Assembly: GCF_035593345.1 (NCBI RefSeq)
Contig: NZ_CP141606.1
Coordinates: 1,054,001-1,118,000, forward strand
Direction of reading: 5' to 3'
Source of the DNA: Lelliottia sp. JS-SCA-14
GTDB lineage: Bacteria > Pseudomonadota > Gammaproteobacteria > Enterobacterales > Enterobacteriaceae
DNA: 64,000 bases
Below are positions 8,592-18,501 of the stretch, piece by piece. The notes under the pieces are model-generated. The model saw nothing but the letters and a program-made list of their open reading frames with translations, searched no databases and was not told the origin of the DNA. The translations under genes and the position numbers were made by a program. How positions within the stretch are numbered: position 1 is the stretch's first letter; every line of letters begins with the position of its first letter.

Positions 8592-9415
8592 GCATCGTCT
8601 TTAGCGAAAAACGGGCCGGAAAACGCTTCACCTTCCGCTGGCCATTTTCTCGTCAGATTACCCTGAGTGCAGGCACGCTGCTGGTGCTGCTGGCGATCTG
8701 GTGGGCCGTCGCGGCGCAGCAGTGGGTCAGCCCGCTGTTTCTGCCGCCGCCTGCCCAGGTACTGACAAAACTGATCTCCATCGCCGGGCCGCAGGGCTTT
8801 ATGGATGCGACCTTATGGCAGCATCTGGCGGCGAGCCTGGGGCGCATTCTGGTGGCGCTGCTGGCGGCGGTGATCATCGGTATTCCGGTGGGGATAGCGA
8901 TGGGGCTCAGTCCGACGGTGCGTGGGATCCTCGATCCGCTGATCGAGCTGTACCGCCCGGTACCGCCGCTGGCCTATCTGCCGCTGATGGTGATCTGGTT
9001 TGGTATCGGGGAGACCTCGAAGATCTTACTGATCTATCTGGCGATTTTTGCCCCTGTCGCCATGTCGGCCCTGGCCGGGGTGAAGAGCGCCCAGCAGGTG
9101 CGGATCCGCGCGGCGCAGTCGCTTGGCGCCAGCCGCGCACAGGTGCTGTGGTTTGTGATTTTACCCGGCGCGCTGCCGGAGATTTTAACCGGTTTGCGCA
9201 TTGGTTTAGGCGTGGGCTGGTCGACGCTGGTGGCGGCGGAGCTGATTGCCGCCACGCGCGGGCTTGGATTTATGGTGCAGTCGGCAGGCGAATTTCTGGC
9301 GACGGATGTGGAGCTGGCAGGGATCGCGGTGATCGCCGTGATTGCCTTTAGTTTAGAACTGGGGCTGCGCGCGTTACAGCGCCGCCTGACGCCCTGGCAT
9401 GGAGAGATACAATGA
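8588..9415 (+). CDS. tauC: Taurine ABC transporter, permease
   Basis: 275 residues, a BPD-type inner-membrane permease with about six hydrophobic helices, the first being [18 protein letters not shown]. The cytoplasmic EAA loop ([29 protein letters not shown]) docks TauB. It forms the channel for taurine. Start and stop both overlap neighbours by 4 bp (tauB, tauD), showing tight translational coupling in the operon. Confidence 0.97.
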   Translation: MSIVFSEKRAGKRFTFRWPFSRQITLSAGTLLVLLAIWWAVAAQQWVSPLFLPPPAQVLTKLISIAGPQGFMDATLWQHLAASLGRILVALLAAVIIGIPVGIAMGLSPTVRGILDPLIELYRPVPPLAYLPLMVIWFGIGETSKILLIYLAIFAPVAMSALAGVKSAQQVRIRAAQSLGASRAQVLWFVILPGALPEILTGLRIGLGVGWSTLVAAELIAATRGLGFMVQSAGEFLATDVELAGIAVIAVIAFSLELGLRALQRRLTPWHGEIQ

Positions 9416-10263
9416 GTGAACGTCTGACCATTACCCCGCTGGGGCCGTACATTGGCGCACAAATTTCGGGCCTCGACGTGACGCGCCCGCTGAGTGACAA
9501 CCAGTTTGAGCAGCTGTATCACGCGGTGCTGCGCCATCAGGTGGTGTTCCTGCGCGAGCAGGCGGTAACTCCGCAGCAGCAACGCGCTCTGGCGCTGCGT
9601 TTTGGCGATCTGCATATTCACCCGGTCTATCCGCATGCCGAAGGGGTGGAGGAGATTATCGTGCTGGATACCCACAACGATAATCCGCCGGATAACGACA
9701 ACTGGCACACCGACGTGACCTTTATCGAGACGCCGCCCGCAGGCGCGATTCTGGCGGCCAAGCTGCTGCCGGACACCGGGGGTGATACGCTGTGGACCAG
9801 CGGGATTGCGGCATTCGAGGCGCTGTCAGCCCCGCTTAAACAGCTGCTGAGTGGTTTGCGCGCGGAGCACGATTTCAAGAAATCCTTCCAGGAATATAAG
9901 TATCGCAAAAGCGAGGAGGAGCATCAGCGCTGGCAGGAGGCGGTGGCGAAACATCCGCCGCTGCTGCATCCGGTGGTGCGCACCCATCCGGTGACGGGCA
10001 AACAGGCGCTGTTCGTGAACGAAGGGTTTACCACGCGGATTGTGGATCTGGCCGAGAAAGAGAGCGAGGCGCTGTTAGGGTTCCTGTTTGCGCATATCAC
10101 GAAACCGGAGTTCCAGGTGCGCTGGCGCTGGCAGCAAAACGATCTGGCGATCTGGGATAACCGCGTGACGCAGCATTACGCTAATGCGGATTACCTGCCG
10201 CAGCGCAGGATTATGCAGCGGGCGACGATTTTGGGGGATAAGCCGTTTTATCGCGCGGGGTAA
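9412..10263 (+). CDS. tauD: Taurine dioxygenase (2-oxoglutarate, Fe(II)-dependent)
   Basis: 283 residues. It oxygenates taurine to release sulphite and aminoacetaldehyde, giving the cell sulphur. The facial triad is visible as His and Asp in NWHTDVTF (about residues 99-101) and His in RVTQHYA near residue 255. The 2-oxoglutarate-binding Arg lies in the following QRRIMQR segment. Full length compared with E. coli TauD. Last gene of tauABCD; a REP element begins about 20 bp after the stop. Confidence 0.97.
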   Translation: MSERLTITPLGPYIGAQISGLDVTRPLSDNQFEQLYHAVLRHQVVFLREQAVTPQQQRALALRFGDLHIHPVYPHAEGVEEIIVLDTHNDNPPDNDNWHTDVTFIETPPAGAILAAKLLPDTGGDTLWTSGIAAFEALSAPLKQLLSGLRAEHDFKKSFQEYKYRKSEEEHQRWQEAVAKHPPLLHPVVRTHPVTGKQALFVNEGFTTRIVDLAEKESEALLGFLFAHITKPEFQVRWRWQQNDLAIWDNRVTQHYANADYLPQRRIMQRATILGDKPFYRAG

Positions 10264-10283
10264 GGGCGTCGGGTGGCGGTTTT

Positions 10284-10315
10284 GTAGGCCGGGTAAGGCG
10301 AAGCCGCCACCCGGC
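10284..10315. repeat. REP (repetitive extragenic palindrome)
   Basis: An imperfect palindrome of the form GTAGGCCGGGTAAGGCG / AAGCCGCCACCCGGC. It sits between the convergent ends of tauD and the OlsF-like gene, and the preceding bases (GTCGGGTGGCGG) form part of a second half. The same unit recurs at 12113, 35418, 45252, 50595, 50654 and 59137. Confidence 0.85.
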
Positions 10316-10323
10316 AAAAAAAG

Positions 10324-12024
10324 CTAAAGATGCACCTCGATATACCGCTGATACCGGTTCGCCTTCAGATAGCATAAATCCACCAGCACCAGCCCATCCA
10401 CGCAGTTGTTGAACGCCGGATCGCTGCCGAAATCGATAAACTGCACGCCGCCGGGTTCGCACAGTTCGGAATACTGCTTGTAGAGCGGGGGGATGCCGCA
10501 GCCCAGATTACCGAGCAGGGATTTCAGCTTTGTCAGATCCTCGACATAATCCACGCCGCCAAACTGCGCCAGCACGTCGGGTAACGACGCCGGATAAGGC
10601 TGACGCGACGCGGCCAGAGGATGACTGGCCGGGAACCACAGGCGGTAAAACGCCACCAGCAGGTCCCGCGCGTCGGGAGGCAGCCCGCCGGAAATCGAGA
10701 CCGGGCCGAACAGATAGCGATACTGCGGATAGCGCGCCAGATACGCCCCAATCCCGGACCAGAGATAATCCAGACCCCGACGGCCCCAGTAGCGCGGCTG
10801 AATAAAACTGCGGCCCAGTTCAATGCCGTGCTCCAGCACGTCCTGCATGTTGTCGTCGTAGTGGAAGAGGCTATAGCTGTACAGGCCGTCCAGCCCGCGC
10901 TGTTCGATCTGCCGGGCGGTCGGCATAAAGCGGTAAGCGCCGACGATCTCCAGATCCTCTTCATCCCACAAAATCAGATGCAGATAGTCATCATCATAGC
11001 CGTCGGTGTCGCGGCGTTTGCCGCTCCCCTCATCGACGGCGCGAAAGGCGATCTCACGTAAGCGTCCCAGCTCGCGCAGGAGTGGCGCATCCTCTTGCCC
11101 GTTGCGTTGCCACAGATAAATCCCTTTGCCATCAGCGGTTTTACCGAGGCATTCGGCCTGCGTCAGTTCGCGTTTCAGCGTCGCCCTGTCTTCCGGGCGG
11201 GCGATGGCGCACTGGCTTTTGAACAGGCCCGGCAATCCCTTGCCAAGACGGATCACGTGCTGGCGGCACTGCTCGGCCATGTCACGCGACGAAAGGGTGG
11301 CGCTAAACCAGTGGTTAAAAGCAATCTGCTGACCGATTTTTATCGGCAAGATGCTGTGACGGCGCCGGAACATCTGCTGCATGAGCAGCAGCATCGAGAG
11401 CGTCGGCGAGACCAGCGTGCTGGCGTAAAACAGCAGGCTGTTGTGCGCCTGAATATGGACCGGCAGCAGCGGCGCACGCAGCTTGCTGGCCAGTTTGATA
11501 AAGCCGGAATGCCACTTTTTATCGCGGATCCCTTTGCGCGTCGGGCGCGAGACTTCGCCCGCTGGGAAGAAGATCAGCACGCCACCGTCTTGCAGGTGGT
11601 TTTCCATCTGTAAGAGCGACGATTTCGCCGTTTTGCCGCCCATGTTATCCACCGGGATAAACAGTGAGCTGAGCGGCTCAAGATGCGTCAGCATCCGGTT
11701 GGTGACCACTTTCACATCCCGACGAACGCGGGAAACCGCATACAGCAGTGCCAGGCCATCCAGCGTGCCGGTGGGGTGGTTGGCGATAATGACTAGTGGA
11801 CCGTGTTCGGGGATTTGTTCGAGATCGTGCGCGGAGGTGGTGCAGAGAATATCCAGATGTTCCAGAACCTGCTCCACCATGTCGAGTCCTTTCAGGTGGC
11901 GGTTTTTTGCGGCGAACTGCTGAAACTCTTCTTCGTAAAACAGTCGTTTTAACAGGCTTTTTTGCCAGGGTGCGGGCCTCGCCTGAGGCCAAAGATCATC
12001 AAGAACGCTGTCGAGACTAAACAT
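10324..12024 (-). CDS. Bifunctional acyltransferase, OlsF-like (ornithine lipid synthase candidate)
   Basis: 566 residues with two fused domains. The N-terminal half (about 60-270) is a PlsC/lysophospholipid acyltransferase: IIANHPTGTLDG carries the His...Asp catalytic pair and FFPAGEVSR matches the FPEG block. The C-terminal half (about 290-530) resembles the OlsB/GNAT-type N-acyltransferase (LREIAFRAVDEGSGKRRDTD, VGAYRFMPT, ELGRSFIQPRYWG). This pairing is that of OlsF from Serratia, which makes ornithine lipids from ornithine in one protein. The gene sits between tauD and hemB, which are adjacent in E. coli, and has a REP element on either side. The frame is intact. Substrate is inferred from domain order; a general hemolysin-like acyltransferase role remains possible. 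Confidence 0.8.
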   Translation of the reverse strand: MFSLDSVLDDLWPQARPAPWQKSLLKRLFYEEEFQQFAAKNRHLKGLDMVEQVLEHLDILCTTSAHDLEQIPEHGPLVIIANHPTGTLDGLALLYAVSRVRRDVKVVTNRMLTHLEPLSSLFIPVDNMGGKTAKSSLLQMENHLQDGGVLIFFPAGEVSRPTRKGIRDKKWHSGFIKLASKLRAPLLPVHIQAHNSLLFYASTLVSPTLSMLLLMQQMFRRRHSILPIKIGQQIAFNHWFSATLSSRDMAEQCRQHVIRLGKGLPGLFKSQCAIARPEDRATLKRELTQAECLGKTADGKGIYLWQRNGQEDAPLLRELGRLREIAFRAVDEGSGKRRDTDGYDDDYLHLILWDEEDLEIVGAYRFMPTARQIEQRGLDGLYSYSLFHYDDNMQDVLEHGIELGRSFIQPRYWGRRGLDYLWSGIGAYLARYPQYRYLFGPVSISGGLPPDARDLLVAFYRLWFPASHPLAASRQPYPASLPDVLAQFGGVDYVEDLTKLKSLLGNLGCGIPPLYKQYSELCEPGGVQFIDFGSDPAFNNCVDGLVLVDLCYLKANRYQRYIEVHL

Positions 12025-12112
12025 AGTGGTTTCTCCTGTCCTCTTGCCCAGACAGTAGAAGTTCCAGATGTCGTTTGTATTGCAGTTCGGTGAAGTTTCG
12101 TGGGGTGGGAAT

Positions 12113-12144
12113 GCAGGCCGGGTAGGGCGAAGCCGCTACCCGGC
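12113..12144. repeat. REP element
   Basis: Palindrome GCAGGCCGGGTAGGGCG / AAGCCGCTACCCGGC, in the same orientation as the copy at 10284. It lies 11 bp downstream of the hemB stop and upstream of the OlsF-like gene start. The two copies bracket that gene. Confidence 0.82.
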
Positions 12145-12155
12145 ACACCGGCGTA

Positions 12156-13130
12156 TCAACGCAGGATTTTCTTCTCGGCCAGATCCAGTGCGAAGTAGCT
12201 GAAGATCAGATCCGCGCCGGCGCGTTTGATCGCTCCCAGGCTTTCGAGGATCACTTTCTCTTCGTCAATGGCACCCGCCTGTGCGGCGAATTTGATCATC
12301 GCGTACTCACCGCTCACCTGGTAGGCACCCAGCGGCAGCTCGGTACGCTCGCGGATGTCGCGCAGGATGTCCAGGTACGCCCCGGCAGGTTTCACCATCA
12401 GGCAATCGGCGCCCTGGGCTTCGTCCAGCAGGGATTCGCGGATCGCCTCCCGGCGGTTGAGCGGGTTCATCTGATAGGTTTTGCGATCGCCCTTCAGCGC
12501 GGTGCCCGCGGCTTCGCGGAACGGGCCATAGAACGAAGAGGCGAATTTGGTGGAGTAGGACATGATGGCGGTGTCGGTGAAACCGGCCGCGTCCAGCGCC
12601 TGACGAATCGCCTGCACTTGCCCGTCCATCGCCGCCGATGGCGCGATGAAATCGGCGCCGGCTGCGGCGGCAACCACTGCCTGTTTGCCGAGGTTGATCA
12701 GGGTGGCGTCGTTATCCACGCCGTGATCGCACAGTACGCCGCAGTGGCCGTGGGAGGTGTATTCGCAGAAGCAGGTGTCGGACATGACGATCATTTCCGG
12801 CACCGCCTCTTTGCAGATGCGGGACATGCGCGCGACCAGACCGTTCTCTTTCAGGGCGTCGCTGCCTGTCGCGTCCGTATGGTGCGAGATCCCGAAGGTC
12901 ATCACCGAGCGGATACCGGCGTTGGCGATGCGTTCAATCTCACGCGCCAGGTGTTTTTCCGGAATGCGCATCACACCCGGCATGGCGTCGATGGCTTTGT
13001 AGTCATCGATCTCTTCTTCCACAAAAATCGGCAACACCAGGTCGTTTAAGCTGAGTGTTGTCTCTTCAAACATAGCGCGCAGCGCAGGGGATTTGCGCAG
13101 GCGGCGGGGACGTGCAATTAAATCGGTCAT
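12156..13130 (-). CDS. hemB: Delta-aminolevulinic acid dehydratase (porphobilinogen synthase)
   Basis: 324 residues. It condenses two 5-aminolevulinate molecules to porphobilinogen in heme synthesis. The zinc site [14 protein letters not shown] has the three cysteines of zinc-type enzymes. The two active-site lysines lie in [14 protein letters not shown] and in [10 protein letters not shown]. Full length and highly similar to E. coli HemB. Monocistronic by spacing, divergent from the autotransporter across a 460-bp AT-rich gap. Confidence 0.98.
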   Translation of the reverse strand: MTDLIARPRRLRKSPALRAMFEETTLSLNDLVLPIFVEEEIDDYKAIDAMPGVMRIPEKHLAREIERIANAGIRSVMTFGISHHTDATGSDALKENGLVARMSRICKEAVPEMIVMSDTCFCEYTSHGHCGVLCDHGVDNDATLINLGKQAVVAAAAGADFIAPSAAMDGQVQAIRQALDAAGFTDTAIMSYSTKFASSFYGPFREAAGTALKGDRKTYQMNPLNRREAIRESLLDEAQGADCLMVKPAGAYLDILRDIRERTELPLGAYQVSGEYAMIKFAAQAGAIDEEKVILESLGAIKRAGADLIFSYFALDLAEKKILR

Positions 13131-13592
13131 GGGATGCCTGATGTCTGGAGAACAATGGGCAGTATTGTACCTGAAATGGCCCTGAGCTGTTTTACGAAAG
13201 TGGTGGTTTTGCTGGCAGAGGTGATGAGGTCTGTGCCGCGGAATGTCGCAGCTGGGGCTTTATTTATATTTAAAGACAGCGGTACGATTTCATTAATTTA
13301 TTCATGGTGTTTCTTGTTTCTCCTGGTTGTATTTTCCTAAGTATTATATTTCATGGAAATATATTAATTAATAAGGTTTTCTCATTCTGTGATTCATTGT
13401 AATTATAATGTCTTTTGCTTATTTATTAATGTTTTCAGTGGCTATTGCCCATAATTGTCTGGAAACGGACTTAATCGAATCATTCATTGAACCTTTTTGA
13501 ATGGAGACTGCATAATTCGCTCCGCAATATATTTTGTTGCACTTGTGTTTTGACGGACAAACTTGCTTACGTCCCTGAGGAGGGATGACTCA
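13131..13592. other. Long AT-rich intergenic region between hemB and the autotransporter
   Basis: 462 bp that must hold both divergent promoters. From about 13260 it is strongly AT-rich (runs such as ATATTAATTAATAAGG), in contrast to the GC-rich flanks, as expected for H-NS-bound horizontally acquired genes. A 68-codon frame on the + strand (13134-13340) has no ribosome site and was not accepted. No clear operator was recognised. Confidence 0.6.
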
Positions 13593-16418
13593 ATGCAAAC
13601 ATGGAAAAAGAAACTCGTTGTATCTCAAATTGCATTAGCGTGCACGTTGGCTATCGCTTCTCAGGCTAATGCTAAAGATATTTCCGGCACCACGTACAAT
13701 ACTTACGGCTACGATAATACCGTTACAACTCCCTGGTATCATGGTTATGCTGATTGGGATTACTCAGGCAGCGCGCATAATGGCGACATTTATCCGGTTA
13801 TCAATAAATCGATCGTCAACGGTGTTATTTCCACGTACAACCTGGACGATGGAATCAATGGCCGTGCGAATGCGCTAAGCATTTCTAACAGCAAGGTCAA
13901 TGGGATGATCACTTCTCAGTGCCTGCCGGGCTACTGCGATGAAGTTCAGAACTCGGACGGTACTGCCCACAAGCAATACGATCGTTTCAGCCTGACGGTA
14001 GATAATTCCACCATCAACGATACCTATGAGCATTTTGCTTATGACGTAGTGAATGGTGATAAAACCGAAACTCATTATATTGATACCTACGCGCTGGGTA
14101 ACGCCATTACGCTGGACACTGAGTCCGATATCGTTATCCAGAATAATTCGCATGTAGCGGGTATTACGCTGGCTCAGGGCTATAATTATCCGGATAACAC
14201 GCCTTATGACAGTACTGTGGGCGTTGCCAATAGCAGCCACGTCTTTACCGACACGCTGGTGGTTAAAGATTCGGTGCTGACTTCTGGTGCTTATAGCGAT
14301 CTTGGAACCGACGGTTTTTATGGCCAAAGCGCGAAGCCGAGTGACTACGGTGAAATTAATGCCACGGCGCAAGACAATGCGGCTTTAATTGTTTCATCAG
14401 GCTATCTCTCCGACAGTCTTGCACCTGAGGATTTCGCCAGGTTATCAAACCGTTCAGACAACGCGATGCAAACTACAGCGACGTTTGATCATTCAACGGT
14501 TACCGGCGATATTCTGTTTAATAGCACCTTCGATAAAAACTTCTATGTAAACGGCGACCCGGCGACTAACACGACGGACGATGGCGCCTATAACCCAACT
14601 ACCAACGGCTGGGATGGTACCGATAAACTGGATGTCACCTTAACCAACGGCAGCAAGTGGGTGGGGGCAGCAGTTTCAAATGTTGAATATATCTCCACTG
14701 AACAAATGTATGGTCTCGGTTATACCGGCGTTGACTTGACGACTCTGTCACCAAACAGCATCTGGCCTTATCCTCTTGAGAGCACTGCTAACAGTCATAT
14801 CTTAAGCAATCAGGTTTATCAGAGCGGCCTGTTCAACGTCACGCTAGACAATGGATCTGAGTGGGACACGCGTAATGACTCCAACATCGATAAGTTGGCG
14901 GTAAATAACCAGTCTCAGGTCAATGTAGAAAGCTCTCGCCTGATGGCTGACAGCATCACGCTGACCAACGACTCATCACTGAACATTGGTGATGCCGGTA
15001 TCGTGAAAACAAACAGCCTCTATCTGGATAGTGGCAGCCATGCTGCGCTGACCGAAGAAATTGCTGAACTCTATGCCAACACCATTACCGTGGACAACGG
15101 TGCCGAACTGGCGCTGGGTCTGGGCCAGGTGGATACCCACAACATGGTGCTGACCGATGGCGGTGTGCTGAACGTGGCCAGCCGTGATTATGTGCTGAAC
15201 TCCGATCTGAACAACGCACGCAATACCACCAACGATAAGAGCAAAGCTGAATACGACTACGGCGTGGTTGCGCTCAACTCCGACGGTCACCTGGCGGTGA
15301 ACGGCGAAGTCGCTGGCAACTATAAAGTGCGTATCGATAATGCGACAGGCGCAGGTTCGGTTGCTGATTATAAAGGCAACGAAGTCATTCGCGTTTATGA
15401 CAACAATGCCGATACTCAGGCTACCTTCACCGCAGCCAACAAAGCCGATCTGGGCGCCTATACCTATCAGGCGCAGCAGCAGGGCGACACCGTGGTTCTG
15501 CATCAGGAAGAGCTGACTGACTACGCCAACATGGCGCTGAGCATTCCTTCTGCCAACACCAATATCTGGAACCTGGAGCAGGATGCCGTGGGCAACCGTC
15601 TGACCAACAGCCGTCATGGCCTGGCAGATAAAGGCGGCGCATGGGTGAGCTACTTCGGTGGCAACTTCGACGGCGATAACGGCGTAATCAACTACGATCA
15701 GGATGTTAACGGCGTGATGGTCGGTCTGGATACGCAGATTGACGGTAACAATGCGAAATGGATCCTCGGTGGTGCGGCAGGCTTCGCAAAAGGCGATGTG
15801 AGCGATCACTCTGGTCAGGTTGATCAGGATAGCCAGACGGCGATGATCTACTCATCCGCGTACTTTGCTAACAATGTCTTTGTTGATGGCTCCCTGAACT
15901 ACACTCGCTTCAATAACGATCTCTCCGCAACCATGAGCAACGGTCAGTATGTGGACGGTAACACCACCTCTGATGCCTGGGGCTTTGGTCTGAAACTGGG
16001 TTATGACTGGAAACCAAACACTTCTGGTTATGTGACTCCGTACGCTGCCGTGTCGGGTCTGTTCCAGTCTGGCGACAGTTACCAGCTCAGCAACGACATG
16101 CGTATGGACGGTCAGTCATACGACAGCATGCGTTATGAAACGGGTATTGATGCGGGTTATACCTTCAACTACGGTGGCGATCAGGCTCTGACTCCGCACT
16201 TCACGCTGGCGTACGTTTATGACGACTCCAGCAACGATGCGAACGTGAACGGTGACAGCATCGACAATGGTGTGAAAGGCTCTGCTGTTCGCGTAGGCCT
16301 GGGCACTCAGTTCAGCTTCACCAAAAACTTCAGCACCTACACGGAAGCTAACTATCTCGGTGGCGGTGATGTTGACCAAAACTGGGGCGCAAATCTGGGT
16401 GTGAAATATACCTGGTAA
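13593..16418 (+). CDS. Type V autotransporter (classical, pertactin-like passenger plus beta-barrel)
   Basis: 941 residues from the ATG at 13593, which follows the strong ribosome site GAGGAGGG. A signal peptide of about 27 residues ends SQANA. The passenger (about 28-660) is rich in Asn, Asp, Ser and Thr with repeated short turns such as VDNSTIN, LTNGSKW, LDNGSEW, LTNDSSLN and VDNGAELALG, typical of a beta-helix. No serine-protease motif is present. The C-terminal roughly 270 residues (from GGAWVSYFGGNFDG) form the translocator barrel and end in aromatic GVKYTW. It occupies the place of the decayed yaiT/yaiU autotransporter locus in E. coli K-12, but here it is intact. Adhesion or aggregation is the likely role; the receptor is unknown. 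Confidence 0.92.
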   Translation: MQTWKKKLVVSQIALACTLAIASQANAKDISGTTYNTYGYDNTVTTPWYHGYADWDYSGSAHNGDIYPVINKSIVNGVISTYNLDDGINGRANALSISNSKVNGMITSQCLPGYCDEVQNSDGTAHKQYDRFSLTVDNSTINDTYEHFAYDVVNGDKTETHYIDTYALGNAITLDTESDIVIQNNSHVAGITLAQGYNYPDNTPYDSTVGVANSSHVFTDTLVVKDSVLTSGAYSDLGTDGFYGQSAKPSDYGEINATAQDNAALIVSSGYLSDSLAPEDFARLSNRSDNAMQTTATFDHSTVTGDILFNSTFDKNFYVNGDPATNTTDDGAYNPTTNGWDGTDKLDVTLTNGSKWVGAAVSNVEYISTEQMYGLGYTGVDLTTLSPNSIWPYPLESTANSHILSNQVYQSGLFNVTLDNGSEWDTRNDSNIDKLAVNNQSQVNVESSRLMADSITLTNDSSLNIGDAGIVKTNSLYLDSGSHAALTEEIAELYANTITVDNGAELALGLGQVDTHNMVLTDGGVLNVASRDYVLNSDLNNARNTTNDKSKAEYDYGVVALNSDGHLAVNGEVAGNYKVRIDNATGAGSVADYKGNEVIRVYDNNADTQATFTAANKADLGAYTYQAQQQGDTVVLHQEELTDYANMALSIPSANTNIWNLEQDAVGNRLTNSRHGLADKGGAWVSYFGGNFDGDNGVINYDQDVNGVMVGLDTQIDGNNAKWILGGAAGFAKGDVSDHSGQVDQDSQTAMIYSSAYFANNVFVDGSLNYTRFNNDLSATMSNGQYVDGNTTSDAWGFGLKLGYDWKPNTSGYVTPYAAVSGLFQSGDSYQLSNDMRMDGQSYDSMRYETGIDAGYTFNYGGDQALTPHFTLAYVYDDSSNDANVNGDSIDNGVKGSAVRVGLGTQFSFTKNFSTYTEANYLGGGDVDQNWGANLGVKYTW

Positions 16419-16428
16419 TGCCTGAATC

Positions 16429-16457
16429 GCGGGGGGAGTGATCTCCCCGCTTTTTTT
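16429..16457 (+). terminator. Rho-independent terminator of the autotransporter gene
   Basis: A GC-rich stem GCGGGGGGAG / CTCCCCGC with a TGAT loop is followed by seven T residues (16451-16457). It begins 10 bp after the stop codon. Confidence 0.9.
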
Positions 16458-16509
16458 ATAACGATAATAATGAAACAGAACCGATAAGTACGGATAGCTT
16501 GAGGTCTGA

Positions 16510-17136
16510 ATGAACCCGGATGCGAAACCCCTTTCTGAATTTAAACGGCTCGAACACTGTCTGAAAGCCGAAAGCACACCCTTTAAAGCCTCTGCGCAGA
16601 ATATTATTTACCATGAATGCTTCGATAAAGAGCAATACACCTTTGTTATACAAACAGGCATTGTGGCTATTCATCGTCAACCAGACGATCTTCTGCTCGG
16701 GATCGTAACTAACCCTTTTATATTTGGTCTGGCTGCGGGAATGACGGAGCATCAGCAGAAATATACGATAATTTCCCAGTCATCCAGCAGCGGTTTTTAT
16801 CTTCCCGCGACAACGGCTCGCCAACTTATTCAGCAATCTGATCTTTGGCAGGACGCATTTTGTTGGCTGTCATGGATAAACCGAATATTAGCGAAGCGAA
16901 ATATGCAGTTAGTAGGGAATAATTCCTACAGTCAGATTCGTGCGATGCTGTTGGATATGGCGGAATGGGATGAAAGCTTGCGCGCTAAAATCGGTGTGAT
17001 GAATCATATTCAGCGCAGTACGCGTATTTCGCGTTCCGTCGTGGCGGAAGTTTTATCGGCATTACGTCAGGGGAATTATATTAATATGAACCGGGGCAAA
17101 CTGGTCAGCATCAACCGTTTGCCCGCGGAATATTAA
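16510..17136 (+). CDS. iprA: CRP-fold winged-helix regulator IprA (YaiV)
   Basis: 208 residues, closely similar to E. coli YaiV/IprA, which is reported to repress oxidative-stress resistance in Salmonella. The N-terminal half is a cyclic-nucleotide-binding-like beta domain (YTFVIQTGIVAIHRQPDDLLLGIV, PFIFGLAAG). The C-terminal half has a helix-turn-helix (STRISRSVVAEVLSALRQGNYINMNRGKL). The gene order iprA-ampH-sbmA is as in E. coli. It ends 4 bp from the convergent ampH stop with no terminator between them. Confidence 0.93.
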   Translation: MNPDAKPLSEFKRLEHCLKAESTPFKASAQNIIYHECFDKEQYTFVIQTGIVAIHRQPDDLLLGIVTNPFIFGLAAGMTEHQQKYTIISQSSSSGFYLPATTARQLIQQSDLWQDAFCWLSWINRILAKRNMQLVGNNSYSQIRAMLLDMAEWDESLRAKIGVMNHIQRSTRISRSVVAEVLSALRQGNYINMNRGKLVSINRLPAEY

Positions 17137-17140
17137 ACAA

Positions 17141-18298
17141 TCAGGAAGCGGGAACGACCTGAGCTTTGTTTTCGCTCAGCTCGGTGACCAGATTATTAAT
17201 ACCGTCACTCATATTGATGAATCGTGTATTTGGCGAGCGGGTCACGACCACAAATGCGCCGACATTCGACTGTGGGATCATGGCCATATAGGTGATAAAC
17301 CCGCCGCCACCGCCCGTTTTCTGAATAATACCCGGACGTCCATCTTTAGGGGCCATGTAAACCCAGCCCATACCGAGTGCATCGGCTTTACCCGGGACGT
17401 CCATCCCAATCACGCGATGAAGCTGAGTGCGTTTATAGATGAGGGTTTGCATACGGTCGGCCTGATTGCTTCGCGCGTAGAAATCGGACGACAGGAATTG
17501 CTGCATCCAGCGCATCATATCGCCTGGCGTGGAGTAAACCCCGCCGCTGCCAATCGCCGCGAGTGTGTTATTGCACGGACTGGCCCCTTTCTCTGCCACC
17601 ATCAGGCGTTTGCACTGATCGGGGGATGGGGTAAACGTTGTGTCCTTCATCCCCAGCGGACGAGTAATTTGCTCTTCAAACAGCTGGGTATAAGGCTTAC
17701 CCGATGCGGTAGACAGCGCATCGGCCAGCAGATCAAACGCCAGATTGGAATACGCTGCCTGCGCACCCGGTGCTGATTTCAGCGTGGCGGTCGTCAGATA
17801 GTTCCAGCGCTGCTCGCGCGTTGGCCAGACAAACACAGGGCGATGCGCCGCGCCGCCGGGCTGTTCACGCGGCAGGGCGCTGGTATGGGTCGCCAGATTC
17901 ACCAGCGTGATAGGCGTACCCTGATAAGTGGGCACGTGGGCGCCTTGCGGTGCGTATTTGCTTAACGGATCGTTGAGCTTCACCACCCCCTGATCCAGCA
18001 ATTTCACCAGCATTTCACTGGTCATCAGCTTCGTCAGAGACGCAATGCGGATAACCGAATCCAGCTGCGGGTGGACATTGCTGCCTGGACGTGTTTCACC
18101 AAAACTGCGAAACACACGCTGATTGCCATCAATAACGACCAGCGCCATACCCGTTGCGCCACTGCCGTAATAAATAAGATTGGCGTAGCGATCTGCAATA
18201 TCAGAAGCAAAAGCGGGTGCTGTCAGCGGCTGGGCGGCCTGGACAGAAGTGAGGCTCACCGCACACAGCGCGGCGAAAGAGAGCAGACAACGTTTCAA
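17141..18298 (-). CDS. ampH: Penicillin-binding protein AmpH (class C beta-lactamase fold)
   Basis: 385 residues. Periplasmic DD-carboxypeptidase/endopeptidase acting on peptidoglycan, with class C beta-lactamase motifs: SLTK (nucleophile Ser), YSN (QAAYSNLAFD) and KTG (QKTGGGGGF). The signal peptide is LKRCLLSFAALCAVSLTSVQA. The start is taken as TTG at 18298 because similarity to E. coli AmpH begins exactly there. The frame stays open a further 45 codons upstream, but that part is low-complexity and not signal-like. It is not expected to give strong beta-lactam resistance. Confidence 0.93.
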   Translation of the reverse strand: MKRCLLSFAALCAVSLTSVQAAQPLTAPAFASDIADRYANLIYYGSGATGMALVVIDGNQRVFRSFGETRPGSNVHPQLDSVIRIASLTKLMTSEMLVKLLDQGVVKLNDPLSKYAPQGAHVPTYQGTPITLVNLATHTSALPREQPGGAAHRPVFVWPTREQRWNYLTTATLKSAPGAQAAYSNLAFDLLADALSTASGKPYTQLFEEQITRPLGMKDTTFTPSPDQCKRLMVAEKGASPCNNTLAAIGSGGVYSTPGDMMRWMQQFLSSDFYARSNQADRMQTLIYKRTQLHRVIGMDVPGKADALGMGWVYMAPKDGRPGIIQKTGGGGGFITYMAMIPQSNVGAFVVVTRSPNTRFINMSDGINNLVTELSENKAQVVPAS

Positions 18299-18501
18299 CG
18301 AAAAGCATCCATGAAGTGAATGAAGGAAGTAATGCGTATTTATACTACTAAACGGCGCGGTGCAATGGGCCGAATTGCATAACGATAGCGTGAAAAACGT
18401 AACCACGGGTAAATAAGAACAATTTCGTTGCACTCTGTCTCCAGTTTTGTGACATCGGGCTTATGATAGGAGCAGGTGTTCCTCAATTTTTGGAGACGGC
18501 G

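Noticed and set aside
13134..13340. 68-codon frame next to hemB
   Set aside because: No ribosome site, starts within the hemB promoter region, no similarity recognised. Treated as chance.
17141..18433. Longer AmpH start 45 codons upstream
   Set aside because: The extra N-terminal part is not signal-like and not conserved. Similarity to E. coli AmpH begins at the TTG at 18298.
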